A DNA stretch of 64,000 nucleotides from Aradus depressus (taxonomy: Eukaryota; Arthropoda; Insecta; Hemiptera; Aradidae), in the NCBI GenBank assembly GCA_963662175.1, contig OY759216.1, positions 38,891,087 to 38,955,086 of the forward strand. The letters are read 5' to 3'. Under the pieces are notes generated by a model, which worked only from the letters and a program-made list of their open reading frames with translations, did not search any database and was not told the origin of the DNA. Of the stretch, positions 46,701 to 57,800 are shown one piece after another. A program made the translations under genes and the position numbers. Positions within the stretch are counted from its first letter, which is position 1. Each line of letters starts with the position of its first letter.

Positions 46701-47771
46701 GAAGCTGAATGAACGTAGTCCACATCCTGTTGTTGATACTCTCAGATTGTACAAAATATCTCAAGGCCAACATGACCACTTGAATGTAGATGTTGAAGCT
46801 GAATGAACGTAGTCCACATCCTGTTGTTGATACTCTCAGATTGTACAAAATATCTCAAGGCCAACATCACCATTTGAATGTAGATGTTGAAGCTGAATGA
46901 ACGTAGTCCACATCCTGTTGTTGATACTCTCAGATTGTACAAAATATCTCAAGGCCAACATGACCACTTGAATGTAGATGTTGAAGCTGAATGAACGTAG
47001 TCCACATCCTGTTGTTGATACTCTCAGATTGTACAAAATATCTCAAGGCCAACATCACCACTTGAATGTAGATAAGCTGAATCAACGTAGTCCACATCCT
47101 GTTGTTGATACTCTCAGATTGTACAAAATATCTCAAGGCCAACATCACCACTTGAATGTAGATGTTGAAGCTGAATGAACGTAGTCCACATCCTGTTGTT
47201 GATACTCTCAGATTGTACAAAATATCTCAAGGCCAACATGACCACTTGAATGTAGATGTTGAAGCTGAATGAACGTAGTCCACATCCTGTTGTTGATACT
47301 CTCAGATTGTACAAAATATCTCAAGGCCAACATCACCACTTGAATGTAGATAAGCTGAATGAACGTAGTCCACATCCTGTTGTTGATACTCTCAGATTGT
47401 ACAAAATATCTCAAGGCCAACATCACCACTTGAATGTAGATAAGCTGAATGAACGTAGTCCACATCCTGTTGTTGATACTCTCAGATTGTACAAAATATC
47501 TCAAGGCCAACATCACCACTTGAATGTAGATAAGCTGAATCAACGTAGTCCACATCCTGTTGTTGATACTCTCAGATTGTACAAAATATCTCAAGGCCAA
47601 CATGACCACTTGAATGTAGATGTTGAAGCTGAATCAACGTAGTCCACATCCTGTTGTTGATACTCTCAGATTGTACAAAATATCTCAAGGCCAACATCAC
47701 CACTTGAATGTAGATAAGCTGAATCAACGTAGTCCACATCCTGTTGTTGATACTCTCAGATTGTACAAAAT
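40793..47771. repeat. 7-kb minisatellite of 90-bp and 94-bp units
   Basis: About 76 head-to-tail units. Two versions differ at one junction: GTAGATAAGCTGAATG (90 bp) or GTAGATGTTGAAGCTGAATG (94 bp). From the spacing of the 94-bp junctions I count 33 of the long and 43 of the short type. The short type forms runs of 3, 8 and 6 at the left; the long type dominates to the right. A CATCACC to CATGACC variant occurs seven times, only right of 45000, and always just before a 94-bp junction. Because 90 is a multiple of three, both strands are open through runs of short units; each 94-bp unit breaks the frame. The array ends abruptly at 47771 before ordinary sequence. Confidence 0.97.
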
Positions 47772-48083
47772 AAAGTCATATTATTTAAATAACTTCAAGG
47801 CTTATGTGCTCATTTAAAAATGATGAATTTTTAGAATCCTTACAGGCTTAACACTATGTGGAAAATTGTTTTCTGAAAGTTCAACAGAAAATATACGATT
47901 TTCGCAAGCAGAAATTCATCTAGGACTCCCTAACGGTTATTGTGTGGACAGAGGAAAGAACAGTTTTCATATATCATGATAATATTTTTTTCTGGCAGCT
48001 ATATTATTCTCCCATTTATTTTTTTGTTTTTACAACCAATGAAATCATAGAGGTTTTGGAAAGTTTTTCCATCATCGGTATCT
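47772..48083. other. No feature recognised
   Basis: AT-rich spacer between the minisatellite and the 164-bp array, with no coding or repeat structure that I could see. Confidence 0.5.
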
Positions 48084-48588
48084 AAAAATGTTTTTATATA
48101 GAATCATTCAGCAACCATCATAATATGATCATATTATGATATTCGTCATTAAGTCAAAATGAACATAAAACCTCAATTATTTCAATATTCTTTTCTTTTT
48201 TTTACAAAAATGCTAACTAATCGCATATTGATTTGCAATATCTGGATAAAAATGTTTTTATATAGAATCATTCAGCAACCATCATAATATGATCATATTA
48301 TGATATTCGTCATTAAGTCAATATGAACATAAAACCTCAATTATTTCAATATTCTTTTCTTTTTTTTACAAAAATGATAACTAATCGCATATTGATTTGC
48401 AATATCTGGATAAAAATGTTTTTATATAGAATCATTCAGCAACCATCATAATATGATCATATTGTGATATTCGTCATTAAGTCAATATGAACATAAAACC
48501 TCAATTATTTCAATATTCTTTTCTTTTTTTTACAAAAATGATAACTAATCGCATATTGATTTGCAATATCTGGATAAAAATGTTTTTG
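48084..48588. repeat. 164-bp tandem repeat, just over 3 copies
   Basis: The landmark AAAAATGTTTTTATATAG recurs at 48084, 48248 and 48412 and a last truncated start at 48576. Units contain an internal palindrome CATAATATGATCATATTATG. Copies differ by a few bases only. Confidence 0.92.
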
Positions 48589-48959
48589 GCCCATTATATT
48601 ATTTGCTGAGACCTGACGACATTTTTTTTTAATGTTAATTTATTTTAATTTTACATACAAATAGGTACCGACATACTGGGATTATTAAGTAAAATACAAC
48701 TAAACATTGAAAAATATTAATGTCCACAGGTCTCAGGAAATAATATAATGGAACAACAACATAAAAAAATTTATGTACAGACACTGCAAATCAATTAAGG
48801 TTCACAAACCTTGTCACAATTGGTCCCATTTAATTGAACCTCCCCTAAACGTGACGTCATTTTTTCATGATATAGGTATTTTTAAATTGTATAAAAATAA
48901 TAAAACTTCAATTTATCATAAATACAACTTCAATTTATCATAAATACAACATACATATT

Positions 48960-49306
48960 GAGGGCGCAGGTAGCTCAGTGGTATGCGTGCTTGACTTCTG
49001 AGCTCAAGGTTGTGGGTTCGTAGCCCGACCGAGGCCCTTAGTTTATTTTATCTGGGAGGTAAAATAAACTTAAGCACGCCGTCCTTCGGACGGGACGTTA
49101 AGCGATGGTCCCGAGCCTGTACGATGTCAGGTACTCGTTAAAGACCCCTACCCTAGGTGAATAAAAATTTAGGGTAGGCAAAATTTAGGACTCCCACAGT
49201 AGAGTCGGGCTCATGTCCACCAGAGTGACAATAGAGCGCTCTGGTAGTAGGCGATATGACCTCGTTGTTAAAGCCCGGGCATGAATCATAAAACCTAACC
49301 TAACCT
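48960..49306 (+). mobile_element. Full-length tRNA-derived SINE, family 1, with perfect TSD
   Basis: Head: GAGGGCGCAGGTAGCTCAGT (A box) and GTGGGTTCGTAGCCCGACC (B box). Body: TTATCTGGGAGGTAAAATA, GAGC-type CACGCCGTCCTTCGGACGGG, GGTCCCGAGCCTGTACGATG, GGACTCCCACAGTAGAG. Tail: AACCTAACCTAACCT. The 12-bp target duplication AACATACATATT is perfect at 48948-48959 and 49307-49318, so this is a young insertion. Transcription would be by RNA polymerase III; mobilisation needs a partner LINE, not identified. Confidence 0.93.
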
Positions 49307-49383
49307 AACATACATATTATATCCATCTGTATTCATAAATTAAATAAAAGAAATGTGATTTAGGTATTTAACAATTCGATTAT

Positions 49384-50015
49384 TCAAACGAGATAATCCA
49401 TATCATGAAAAAAGACAGGAATATTACGATTCCTCCCAAATCTCGGTTTTAAATGTTCATCTATAGTTTTTTTTTTTTTTGTCTTTATGTACGATGCATA
49501 TTAGCCATGTCAATGTGTTATATATAATTATTTAAGACGTCCATGGCCCCGGGAGGGAGTTCTATCCATGAAATAGAACTCACTCCCGGACGGGATTCGA
49601 ACCCGCAAACCATAGTGAGACCATGCGACCAAAGCCCTACGCTCTAGCCCGCACGGCCACCATGGCCCCCTCATCTGTAGTTATGATTGGTATTTCAGAT
49701 TGATCACAGTCAGAAGGTTCAGGTATTTCCCTATTACTATCTATCATGTCGTCATCCAACCACTCGGCTTCTTCTTGATCCTTCATGTTTTTTATGATGG
49801 CCAACATTTCTCGTTGACGTCTAGCTGCAACCTGAACCGGTCTAACTTTCACTACCCGTGCCTCCGTATTGCACTGTTTCGAGTGACGTTTTAAATATGT
49901 CAAAGACCCCAAGTACACGCCACACTTTTTGCAAGTCTTCCGCTTTATGTCTTCTTGCACAGATGGGCATCCTATATCATAAGGAACTTCCTTGTGCTCC
50001 TTGAAAACTTCAGGG
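49384..50015 (-). pseudogene. Zinc-finger-like exon disrupted by a SINE
   Basis: Minus frame from about 50015: YPEVFKEHKEVPYDIGCPSV, then CKKCGVYLGSLTYLKRHSKQ followed by C (a C2H2-like finger), a basic stretch and an acidic SDCDQSEIPIITTDE tail. The frame enters the SINE at 49670. Beyond the SINE, at 49466, the same frame resumes (HLKPRFGRNRN, stop at 49384-49386). Without the insertion the open frame would be about 139 codons. The upstream splice acceptor is poor, so it may be a last exon, a processed copy or part of a transposon-encoded protein. I do not recognise the family. Confidence 0.5.
49467..49670 (-). mobile_element. tRNA-derived SINE, family 2
   Basis: Minus strand: GGCCGTGCGGGCTAGAGCG (A box region), GCGGGTTCGAATCCCGTCC (B box), a GGGAGTGAGTTCTATTTCAT / ATAGAACTCCCTCCCGGG hairpin, an AT-rich tail and a terminal A tract. 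Imperfect 10-bp target duplication TCATCTATAG / TCATCTGTAG on the two sides. Distinct from family 1. Confidence 0.85.
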
Positions 50016-50410
50016 TACTTTATTTAAATATGATATTTTACTTTAATAACATGAATTTATTAAAATACTAACGTTAAAAAAATTTGCATGAAATTAATTT
50101 TTAGAAAATTGTCTACGCCCTTATTTTAAAGTGAAATAATAAACGTGACGTCCTTTTTTTGTTTAGTCCCCCCCTCCCCACCATCACAATCATCACATAA
50201 GTTATAAACCCCTCCCCCCCTAGGCGTGTGACGTAGTTTGTGAACAGCCCCTAAGTTATTTTGTAAAAAATAAAAACATGTTACTGGTTACTGATTGATT
50301 GTATACAACATTTCATAAACTTATGATGGGATACTTCCCGAAACGTCTATTATTTGATAGTTTATGACCAAAAAAAAAAATGTTACAATAATACAGCTGC
50401 CAAAAAATAT
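49961..50410. other. Upstream flank of the zinc-finger-like exon
   Basis: Contains the 5' end of the disrupted open frame to 50015, then AT-rich sequence with a C-rich tract at 50168-50220. No other gene seen. Confidence 0.4.
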
Positions 50411-50749
50411 AGGTTAGGTTAGGTTTTATGACTCATGCCCGGGCTTTAACAACGAGGTCATATCGCCTACTACCAGAGCGCTCTTTCGGTGGACATGAGC
50501 CCGACTCTACTGTGGGAGTCCTAAATTTTGCCTACCCTAAATTTTTATTCATCTAGAGTAGGGGTCTTTAACGAGTACCTGACATCGTACAGGCTCGGGA
50601 CCATCGCTTAACGTCCCATCCGAAGGACGGCGTGCTTAAGTTTATTTTACCTCCCAGATAAAATAAACTAAGGGCCTCGGTCGGGTTACGAACCCACGAC
50701 CTTGAGCTCAGAAGTCAAGCACGCATACCACTGAGCTACCGGCGCCCTC
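50411..50749 (-). mobile_element. Full-length tRNA-derived SINE, family 1, with perfect TSD
   Basis: Reverse orientation copy: GAGGGCGCCGGTAGCTCAGT head, GTGGGTTCGTAACCCGACCG B box, same body, and tail AACCTAACCT at the low-coordinate end. Target duplication CCAAAAAATAT at 50400-50410 and 50750-50760 is perfect. It is highly similar to the copy at 48960 and in opposite orientation 1.1 kb away, so the two could pair and promote inversion. Confidence 0.93.
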
Positions 50750-50760
50750 CCAAAAAATAT

Positions 50761-51239
50761 ATTATAGTGAATTCAAAATCTTCTTACATAAACTAGCAAT
50801 ACATCTACGATTATTTTTCTTATTCAATCTGATCCAGCAAATGGCCATACAACGCTTTGTATGAGGTATTGTTAAAAAACTATTTATCAGGCACTGATGA
50901 GAAATGTGCATGGTTACTTCACATATAAATACTAAAAATTTGTCATTACCAAAATGGCGGACCCATTGTGGGAGGAAGAGAAGGAGTTGAAATGTAACAC
51001 GCTCTCCTCAGAATGAATAAAAATTTCGGGTGCTCATGACCAAGGTTGGAATGTATTGTTGAGCTGATTATTTTCGCGCTTATCTGGGCTTATAAGGATG
51101 TTAATGTGGATATATGTTTTCTACGCAATGAAGATACATATCCACATTAACTATAATTATTAAGGGAAAATGAAGGATCTACATGAAGGAAACTAGGAGC
51201 ATGACCATATATAAACAACAAAGAAAAAAACGTGTTAAA
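50761..51239. other. No gene; one short palindrome
   Basis: Holds a hairpin at about 51098-51152 (GTTAATGTGGATATATGT / ATACATATCCACATTAAC) and AT-rich sequence. No coding is recognised. Confidence 0.5.
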
Positions 51240-51630
51240 AAAAAAAAAAATTGTCTATTTCACAAAATAAATATAATATGGGAGTACTTTCAGTATTGCT
51301 ACCATCTTCAGCCACGACAACAAATACTAAACGCAAGTTCAACCAGTTTACAATCAAAACGTTACCTTTTTTTTCAGCCTCCACGGGGTTTTGTCTCTCC
51401 TGTATAGTTAATTCTTAAAATATGAAAAACGTTAAAAATAAAATTTCGTCAAATTGAAATCTTAATAATAAAAGAAAAATTTTGAAATAGTATGCTGTAA
51501 ATGGTAGCAATACCGAAAGTACTCTCATATTTTGTGAAATAGACAATATTTTTTAAAAAACGTACGTTTTTTCTTTATTTCTTATTAAGTGTTTCACAAT
51601 ATCTCTGCAAAAAATGTTAAGTATCACTAA
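51240..51630. mobile_element. Foldback with hammerhead-like cores, downstream of the FBPase-like gene
   Basis: Inverted arms: TTGTCTATTTCACAAAATA...GGGAGTACTTTC at 51250-51318 and GAAAGTACTCTC...TTTTGTGAAATAGACAA at 51515-51550. The minus arm (51318-51280) reads GTCGTGG, CTGAAGA, TGGTAGCAATACT, GAAA, GTACTCCC: complete CTGANGA...GAAA with a GCAA-capped helix II and a palindromic AGTACT. The plus arm core is mutated (CTGTAAA). The 3' extension with CTGCAAAAAATGTTAAGTAT matches 8750-8830. Confidence 0.65.
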
Positions 51631-51868
51631 CCGTATATGTTTTCAAAATAATGTGCGTAACCGAGTTTATTTCATTATAGGGGTTTAGCGTTTCTTAACA
51701 CTCTACGTTCCAAAGCATATACACAACATCTGACGTAGAAACCTGAGTGCAGTTCATGTCAGCAGTTCTGTCTACCAACCGAGAGTTCATCAATTTATAT
51801 TTAATATTTCTTCCGCCTACTGATTGTTACGACTCTGACAAAAAAAAATTAATTATTTCAGATTGTAG

Positions 51869-51874
51869 TTTATT
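51869..51874 (-). terminator. Possible polyadenylation signal of the FBPase-like gene
   Basis: AATAAA on the minus strand only about 10 bp past the stop codon; very close, so a further downstream site may be used instead. Confidence 0.3.
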
Positions 51875-51883
51875 TTGATAGTG

Positions 51884-54800
51884 TTATTTCTGAGGTCGGC
51901 GGAGGAAGTCCATGAGAGTGTCCATCTGCTCGGTGCCACCCAGGTAGACAGGGGTCTGTTGATGGAGCGAAGTGGGGACCACGTCCAGCAAGTCTGTCTT
52001 CCCGTCAGTCGCCTTCCCTCCAGCCTCTGTCATCATCAACGACAGTGGGATCACCTCGAACACAAGCTTGTGCTGTAACAAATCAAACCATAATAAAGAG
52101 CGTTATAATTCAATTTTCTCTCAGCTCTCAATATATTATATATTGAGCCTTTTTTTTTTTTTTTTGGAATAACCCATTAATGAAACATATTAAGAAAAGA
52201 AATAAATTTGAATACTGAGCAAAAACATTGCATAGTTAGTTATTATGACTCATGCACGGGCTTTAACTACGAAGTCATATCGCCTAATACCAGAGCGCTC
52301 TTTCCTCCCTCTGGTGGACATGAGCCCAACTCTACTGTGGGAGTCCCAAACTTTGTCTACCTAGATTTATTTACTTTGGGATCTTTAACGAGTACCTGAC
52401 TTCACACAGGGTCGGGACCATCGCTTAACGTCCCAGCCGAAGACGAGATAAAATAAATTAAGGGTCTCGGCCGGTTTCCGAGTCCGTGATCTTAAGTTCA
52501 GGCACGCATACCACTGAGCTACCGGCGCCCTCAATTCAAAAGAGTGAATTGTTATATAGATGATACTTCTGTTTTTTCAGCCGGTTTTCGAAGCAGAACA
52601 TTTCATGGAGATGGGTCCGCAAATTCTTCATTTATGACTTATTGTTATTTTATCTGAGCAAAATGTTTTTTTTTTTTTGTAAATGTTTAGGAGATATCTC
52701 TTGTGGGAAGGGGGAAAATGGCTTCCCGCTCAAATGTAGTGATAGCCACTACTTTTAAAATCAGAACTTTAAATAAAATAATAAGAAGAAATAAATAAAC
52801 ATATAAATATTAATTCTAATGAAAATTGTAAACAAAGCATGGTAAATCTTTGTACACAATAATTCAATATAAACTTAGATTTTACATAAAATATGTACAT
52901 TTACGATGAGAGAGAGTAGTTTGAACGTCCTGAGAGGAGTACCTCATATTGAAGTGAAGCAGGTACCTCATCAATACTTCTCAGAGCCGTTTAGAGAATG
53001 ATTTTTTGGAAATTATGATTTTGTTTAACTATAACGATCTGATTTTTCTTTTAGATTTCAACGGACATATTTCAAGAGGGAACTGGGACATTTCAGTTGC
53101 AACAATTTATAACTGAAATATTAACTAGGATAATGGACGTTAAAAATGAACATTCAAAAATTCTAAGTTGAGAAACGCGGACATATTGTGGAAACTTGTA
53201 ATAAATAAATAAAACAAACTTATTTTTGAAATATTGTCTATTCCACTAAAGATATATATACATTATACCATCGTCAGGTCTAGTTCATAACTAGACCTGA
53301 CGATGGTATAAAGCCGAAACCGGTAGTTATATATGTATATATATCTTTAGTGGAATAGACAATATTTCAAAAATAAGTTTGTTTTATTTATTCAAAAATT
53401 CAACAACAGTTAAATTTAAAAAAAAATTGAGGTAGAATATCATTGATTTGAGATCAGTATAATGTTGACATGATGAACTTTGTAGAATGACCAATGCATC
53501 TACACATATGAACAATTAATTAGTAATGGTTATTAGGGGCGTAGCCAAGATTTTGAGCAGGGGGGGGCAAAGTTAGGTTACAGGGGGGGGGGGGGGGGGG
53601 GGGGGGGTATAGACTTCCGGGGACACAGTCCACAGTTTCCGTAGTTAGCGTTGCAGACTTTTTGTTATTAATTTGGGAGACTCGGACCCCTAGAAGCCTC
53701 CCCCGAGGTAACCACTGACTGTAATACTTAAGTTGACTTTACATGAGCAGCAATAATGCAAAGCGCAGCAGCAGCAAATGCACGCTGTGGTTTCTGTGCT
53801 TCTAGAATTAAATGACTCATAGCCAATAACGTGCAGTTGCTGCTGCTCCGCTTTGCATTTTTATCATGTAAAATCAGCTTTAAGGGTATAAAGGATAACA
53901 TACATGAAGATTCTGAGCGAGGAAATGAAATGATCGAATTCATGTATATTTAAAAAAATTTAATATAACTTGTTTTGTACATGTACATTTAGGTAAAGCA
54001 CAATTTTCGTTTATTTTCTGAAAATCGTGAAAGAACTGCCTCTTTGAAGTGTTCTCGATCGTTTTCTAGCAACGTTCTGTGCACGCTTATCATGCAGAGA
54101 CCATTGAGATGGTCTTGTACCATGATAGATCTCAGCCATATCTTCACACGCCTCAGGGTGCTGAATGTCCTCTTAATCGTAGCTGTTGTGCACGGCTGTG
54201 CCAAGCAAATCATCAACGCCTGTCTTGTTTGGGGGAAAAAGTGCTCTGTTTCGTCCAAAACATCAATAAGGTCTAGTGCTTTCAGGTCTTCTTTTTCCAT
54301 GTTTTTCTCTTTCCACAGGTTGAACCACAGCTCTGTTTCATTTTGGAGCTCAGTCAGATTGTAAAATACAGCGATTTCTTTTGTCTTTTTCTCTGGCCAG
54401 GGGGGGGCACGTGCCCCCCTGGCAACGCCCATGATGGTTATACATTTATTTTATCACAAAAGTGTCGATAATGCCTTGATAGGCGAAACGTTAACGGAAA
54501 TAAATGAATATATTTTTTGGGGAGACCGAAGGTCCATCTGTGTTCTTTTTTAAACTACCTTCATCAAAAAGCTAAGCAACAACTCATGTCTGTAACTTAT
54601 AAATTGAAATTACTACTGTATAAATTTTAGGCTTGAACATTTTGCTTGAAAAGCTGGCCGAATAGAGGTTCATTTCAACGGAGAATACACTAATTTCGAT
54701 ATCGAACTATTCGTTTAGGAAAAATGAGGAACAAGAGACACACATTTACTCAACCATTATATACAAATGGTCTCTTTTATCTCGAGATCCTAAAAACATT

Positions 54801-57800
54801 TTAAAAAATCCACTTAGATTTTCTTCATTCTTATATAAAATTCCCAATGACAAAGTAAAAATGTTTAACACCTTTCCTTTTGGATGTACAGCATTCTCTG
54901 GATAAAGAAATATGCCGCCCAGTTTGAGTGTCCTGTGGAAATCAGCCAATATGGAGGAAGTGTAGCGTGACATGGACCGCTCGTGTTGCTGAAAATATAA
55001 TAAAAAAAAATTATTTTATTAATAAAATACATTATTACATTATAATAAACATCCACAATTCGTTATACATAATAAGTAAAGCCCGGATGAAAACAGATAC
55101 TGAAAATGACGAAACAGGCAGACTAAATTACAAAAAGAAGGCGAAAAAAGAGCTAAAAATAAATTAAAAGTAGCTAATTGAAAAAGTTTATATAAAAAAA
55201 AGTTAGCGCCTTACATACTGTTTTTATAGTTTTGAAATTTAAAATTTTTATATTATTATTAGTTTGTTGAAGCCAGAGATGAACTGATAGTGGCTGCCCT
55301 GGAGGTAAGCCAAGCTGGACAGTGGGAGTCCCTAAATCTGATTGACCTGCTCTCAGCACGATTATTGTGTATTATATTTTTTTTGTTTTTTTGGTCAAAG
55401 CAATAAAAAATCAACAAAAAAACCTAATGTCTTTGTTTGTAGGTGTGCATGTGAAAATAATTGCGCTTTAGAAAATTGTAAAATCTAATTTAAAAAAGTT
55501 AGGTACACATAAATTATGATTTTTTTTTTTTTTTTTTCGGCAAAATGGAAATAATACGTGTTTCTTGAAATAGCTCAAAAAATTGTGCATATCAAGGACA
55601 ACCGATTTGAAATTTTGACGCCAAATGACCTAGACCAGGGGCCTGCAAACTTCTTGGACCTACGAGTAGCATTATGCTCTAGGCATTAGAGTGTTGGTCG
55701 TACACTGGAGGGCTTGATATAAACGCGGACCGAATTAGTTAACTAGGTACCTACTAATTGATGCGAAAATGCCAAGAAGAATGTTTGTATCACATCCGTT
55801 ACTTTATATCTTGTCTTGTGGCAGCCATACTGAATAACTTTAACTTTTTTGCCATTCAAATCAAATTTTTTTTCTGACCATTTTTAGGACTATCAATTAG
55901 CCATATAGGTTATTTTATTGTTTTTGTTTTAAGTTCAGAAATACTGATAAGGTTCACGAATGGGCTGCAGAGTATATTGGAAGCCAATATATTTGGCATT
56001 AAGGAACTTCTGCCACACAGACGTCTGAAGCCCCCTAAATTATTAATTTGTGTATAGTGTAGCATTATATTTGTAAAAACCCCTTTCCTTTGAATAATAA
56101 ATAAATAATAAGTTCAACTTACAAAAACAACTTTCTTCTGATCCAGCCAATCGATGAGGTTTTTGTCGAATGAGTAGATGTGTCCCTCGTTGATGCTGTA
56201 GTGATTACTATTGGGAGGGATCTTCACATTGTAGTCTGTCAACATGAACTCTCCTATCAACTGACAACACGACAACAGTCGTCGTCAATATAATACAGGT
56301 ATATTCCTCCATTTCCACAGAATTCAAATGTCAATTTTAAACAGTAAGAAGAAAAAATTTAAATTATTTTTTTAATCTAGAACGCATAAAAATCGAATTA
56401 CTTGAGTTCTCTGACATGCCTTATAAAACAACCAAAATTAAACGTCGGAAAAGCATAATTAAGGCCATAAAGATCAATAACTTTCATTAGATTTAAGACT
56501 ATTACATCCCAAAAAAGTAAGTGGATACACTCCCGTCGGTCCTTTTAGTGAAGCAGTACAGGTTCAGAGAATTATGAATCGAGGCTTTTAGTGAAAATGC
56601 TTGTATTTATCCGAAATAATAAAATGTTGACCCTAATAAGATATAAAATGTAGAAGGTTGTATATTTTCGGCCAAATGTATTCCTTTTGCTTCATAAAAA
56701 GGACGGGAGGGTCGAAATTGTATATAAACGATAAACCTATTCTCTCTGCTTCACCAAAAAGGAACGACGGGAGGATTTACATTATATTATTTTAGATAAA
56801 ACTCTTAGGAATATTACGTTAAAAAAATAAGTGGCGGGTAAATTTTGGAAAAGTACCAACATCAAATTAAAAAAGTAAATATAAAGAACCCAATGAAAAA
56901 AAGTAAGCTCCAACTATAAAAATGACTGCCCCTGCGATATGACCTTTTTTAAAAAATAAACATCTTTCTTGGAGCTTTACCGTTCGACCATAATTAATAT
57001 TATGGACGTTTAAAATGGGAGACCTTGTGTAGATATGGATATGTATATAGGTTATAGTCGAATACTAAAGTAAGGTCTTTGACTCCTCAACTGTGACGTC
57101 TACATTGCTGCCACTTACCATATCCAACACAAAACCATGTACCCCTGTATTTTTGCCCAGTGTCAAATAGAGCACAGTATTTGTATTATAGACTGCATAG
57201 CCTGCAGCTTTCATATTTCTCCCTGACAGAAGGATACTGTCTAAAGGAACGTCAGGCGGATTGACATTGTCAGGACATCTGGAAAATTTTAAATTATAGT
57301 ACACCAGCCCATTTTAAGGTAACTATTTTTCACTATTTTTAAGTACTCATATCAATATCAACTAATGAATATTAAGTGCTATGTCATGGAGTGCTCCAAG
57401 TTCGCTTCGTTGAGAAACGTTCTTTTCTAAATTCATTCGTTCTTATTTTAACTACGTTTATCGTCATGTAACTGGTCCTTTCAGCTATAAGACTATCCTC
57501 AGATAACGTTGAGACGTAGAGCAACTATGTTTCCTTTCTGATGTCAAAATTAGTGTTTAGTTAACCGAAATGGTCTTTTTTCCCCCATCATGCATCTTAA
57601 TTCGGTTTTCTTTTTCGACTTTCATTTCGTTTCTAATCATTTTATTTACGTATTCATCTTTGTATGGTTTTTATCTATTGTTTTTTTAAGTAAGCTCATA
57701 GAGATTGTGGTGGCTGTGGCTACCTGCTAGCCATTAAGGAAAGGAAAAACCAAACAAAAACCAATGTTGCTCTTTTCTTCAGTTAGCTAGAAGCTAAAAA

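Noticed and set aside
40832..47817. Dozens of overlapping open frames on both strands in the minisatellite as repetitive proteins
   Set aside because: They are produced by a stop-free 90-bp unit; each 94-bp unit breaks them, no start context or splice support exists, and both strands are open alike.
48960..49060. Genuine tRNA genes at the A/B-box sequences (also 17056, 39222, 50680, 49560, 52510)
   Set aside because: The acceptor stems do not pair, several copies carry deletions, and each is followed by the same SINE body; two have SINE-type target duplications and tails.
49290..49306. Interstitial telomere
   Set aside because: Only three CCTAA units, and they form the tail of a SINE bounded by a target duplication.
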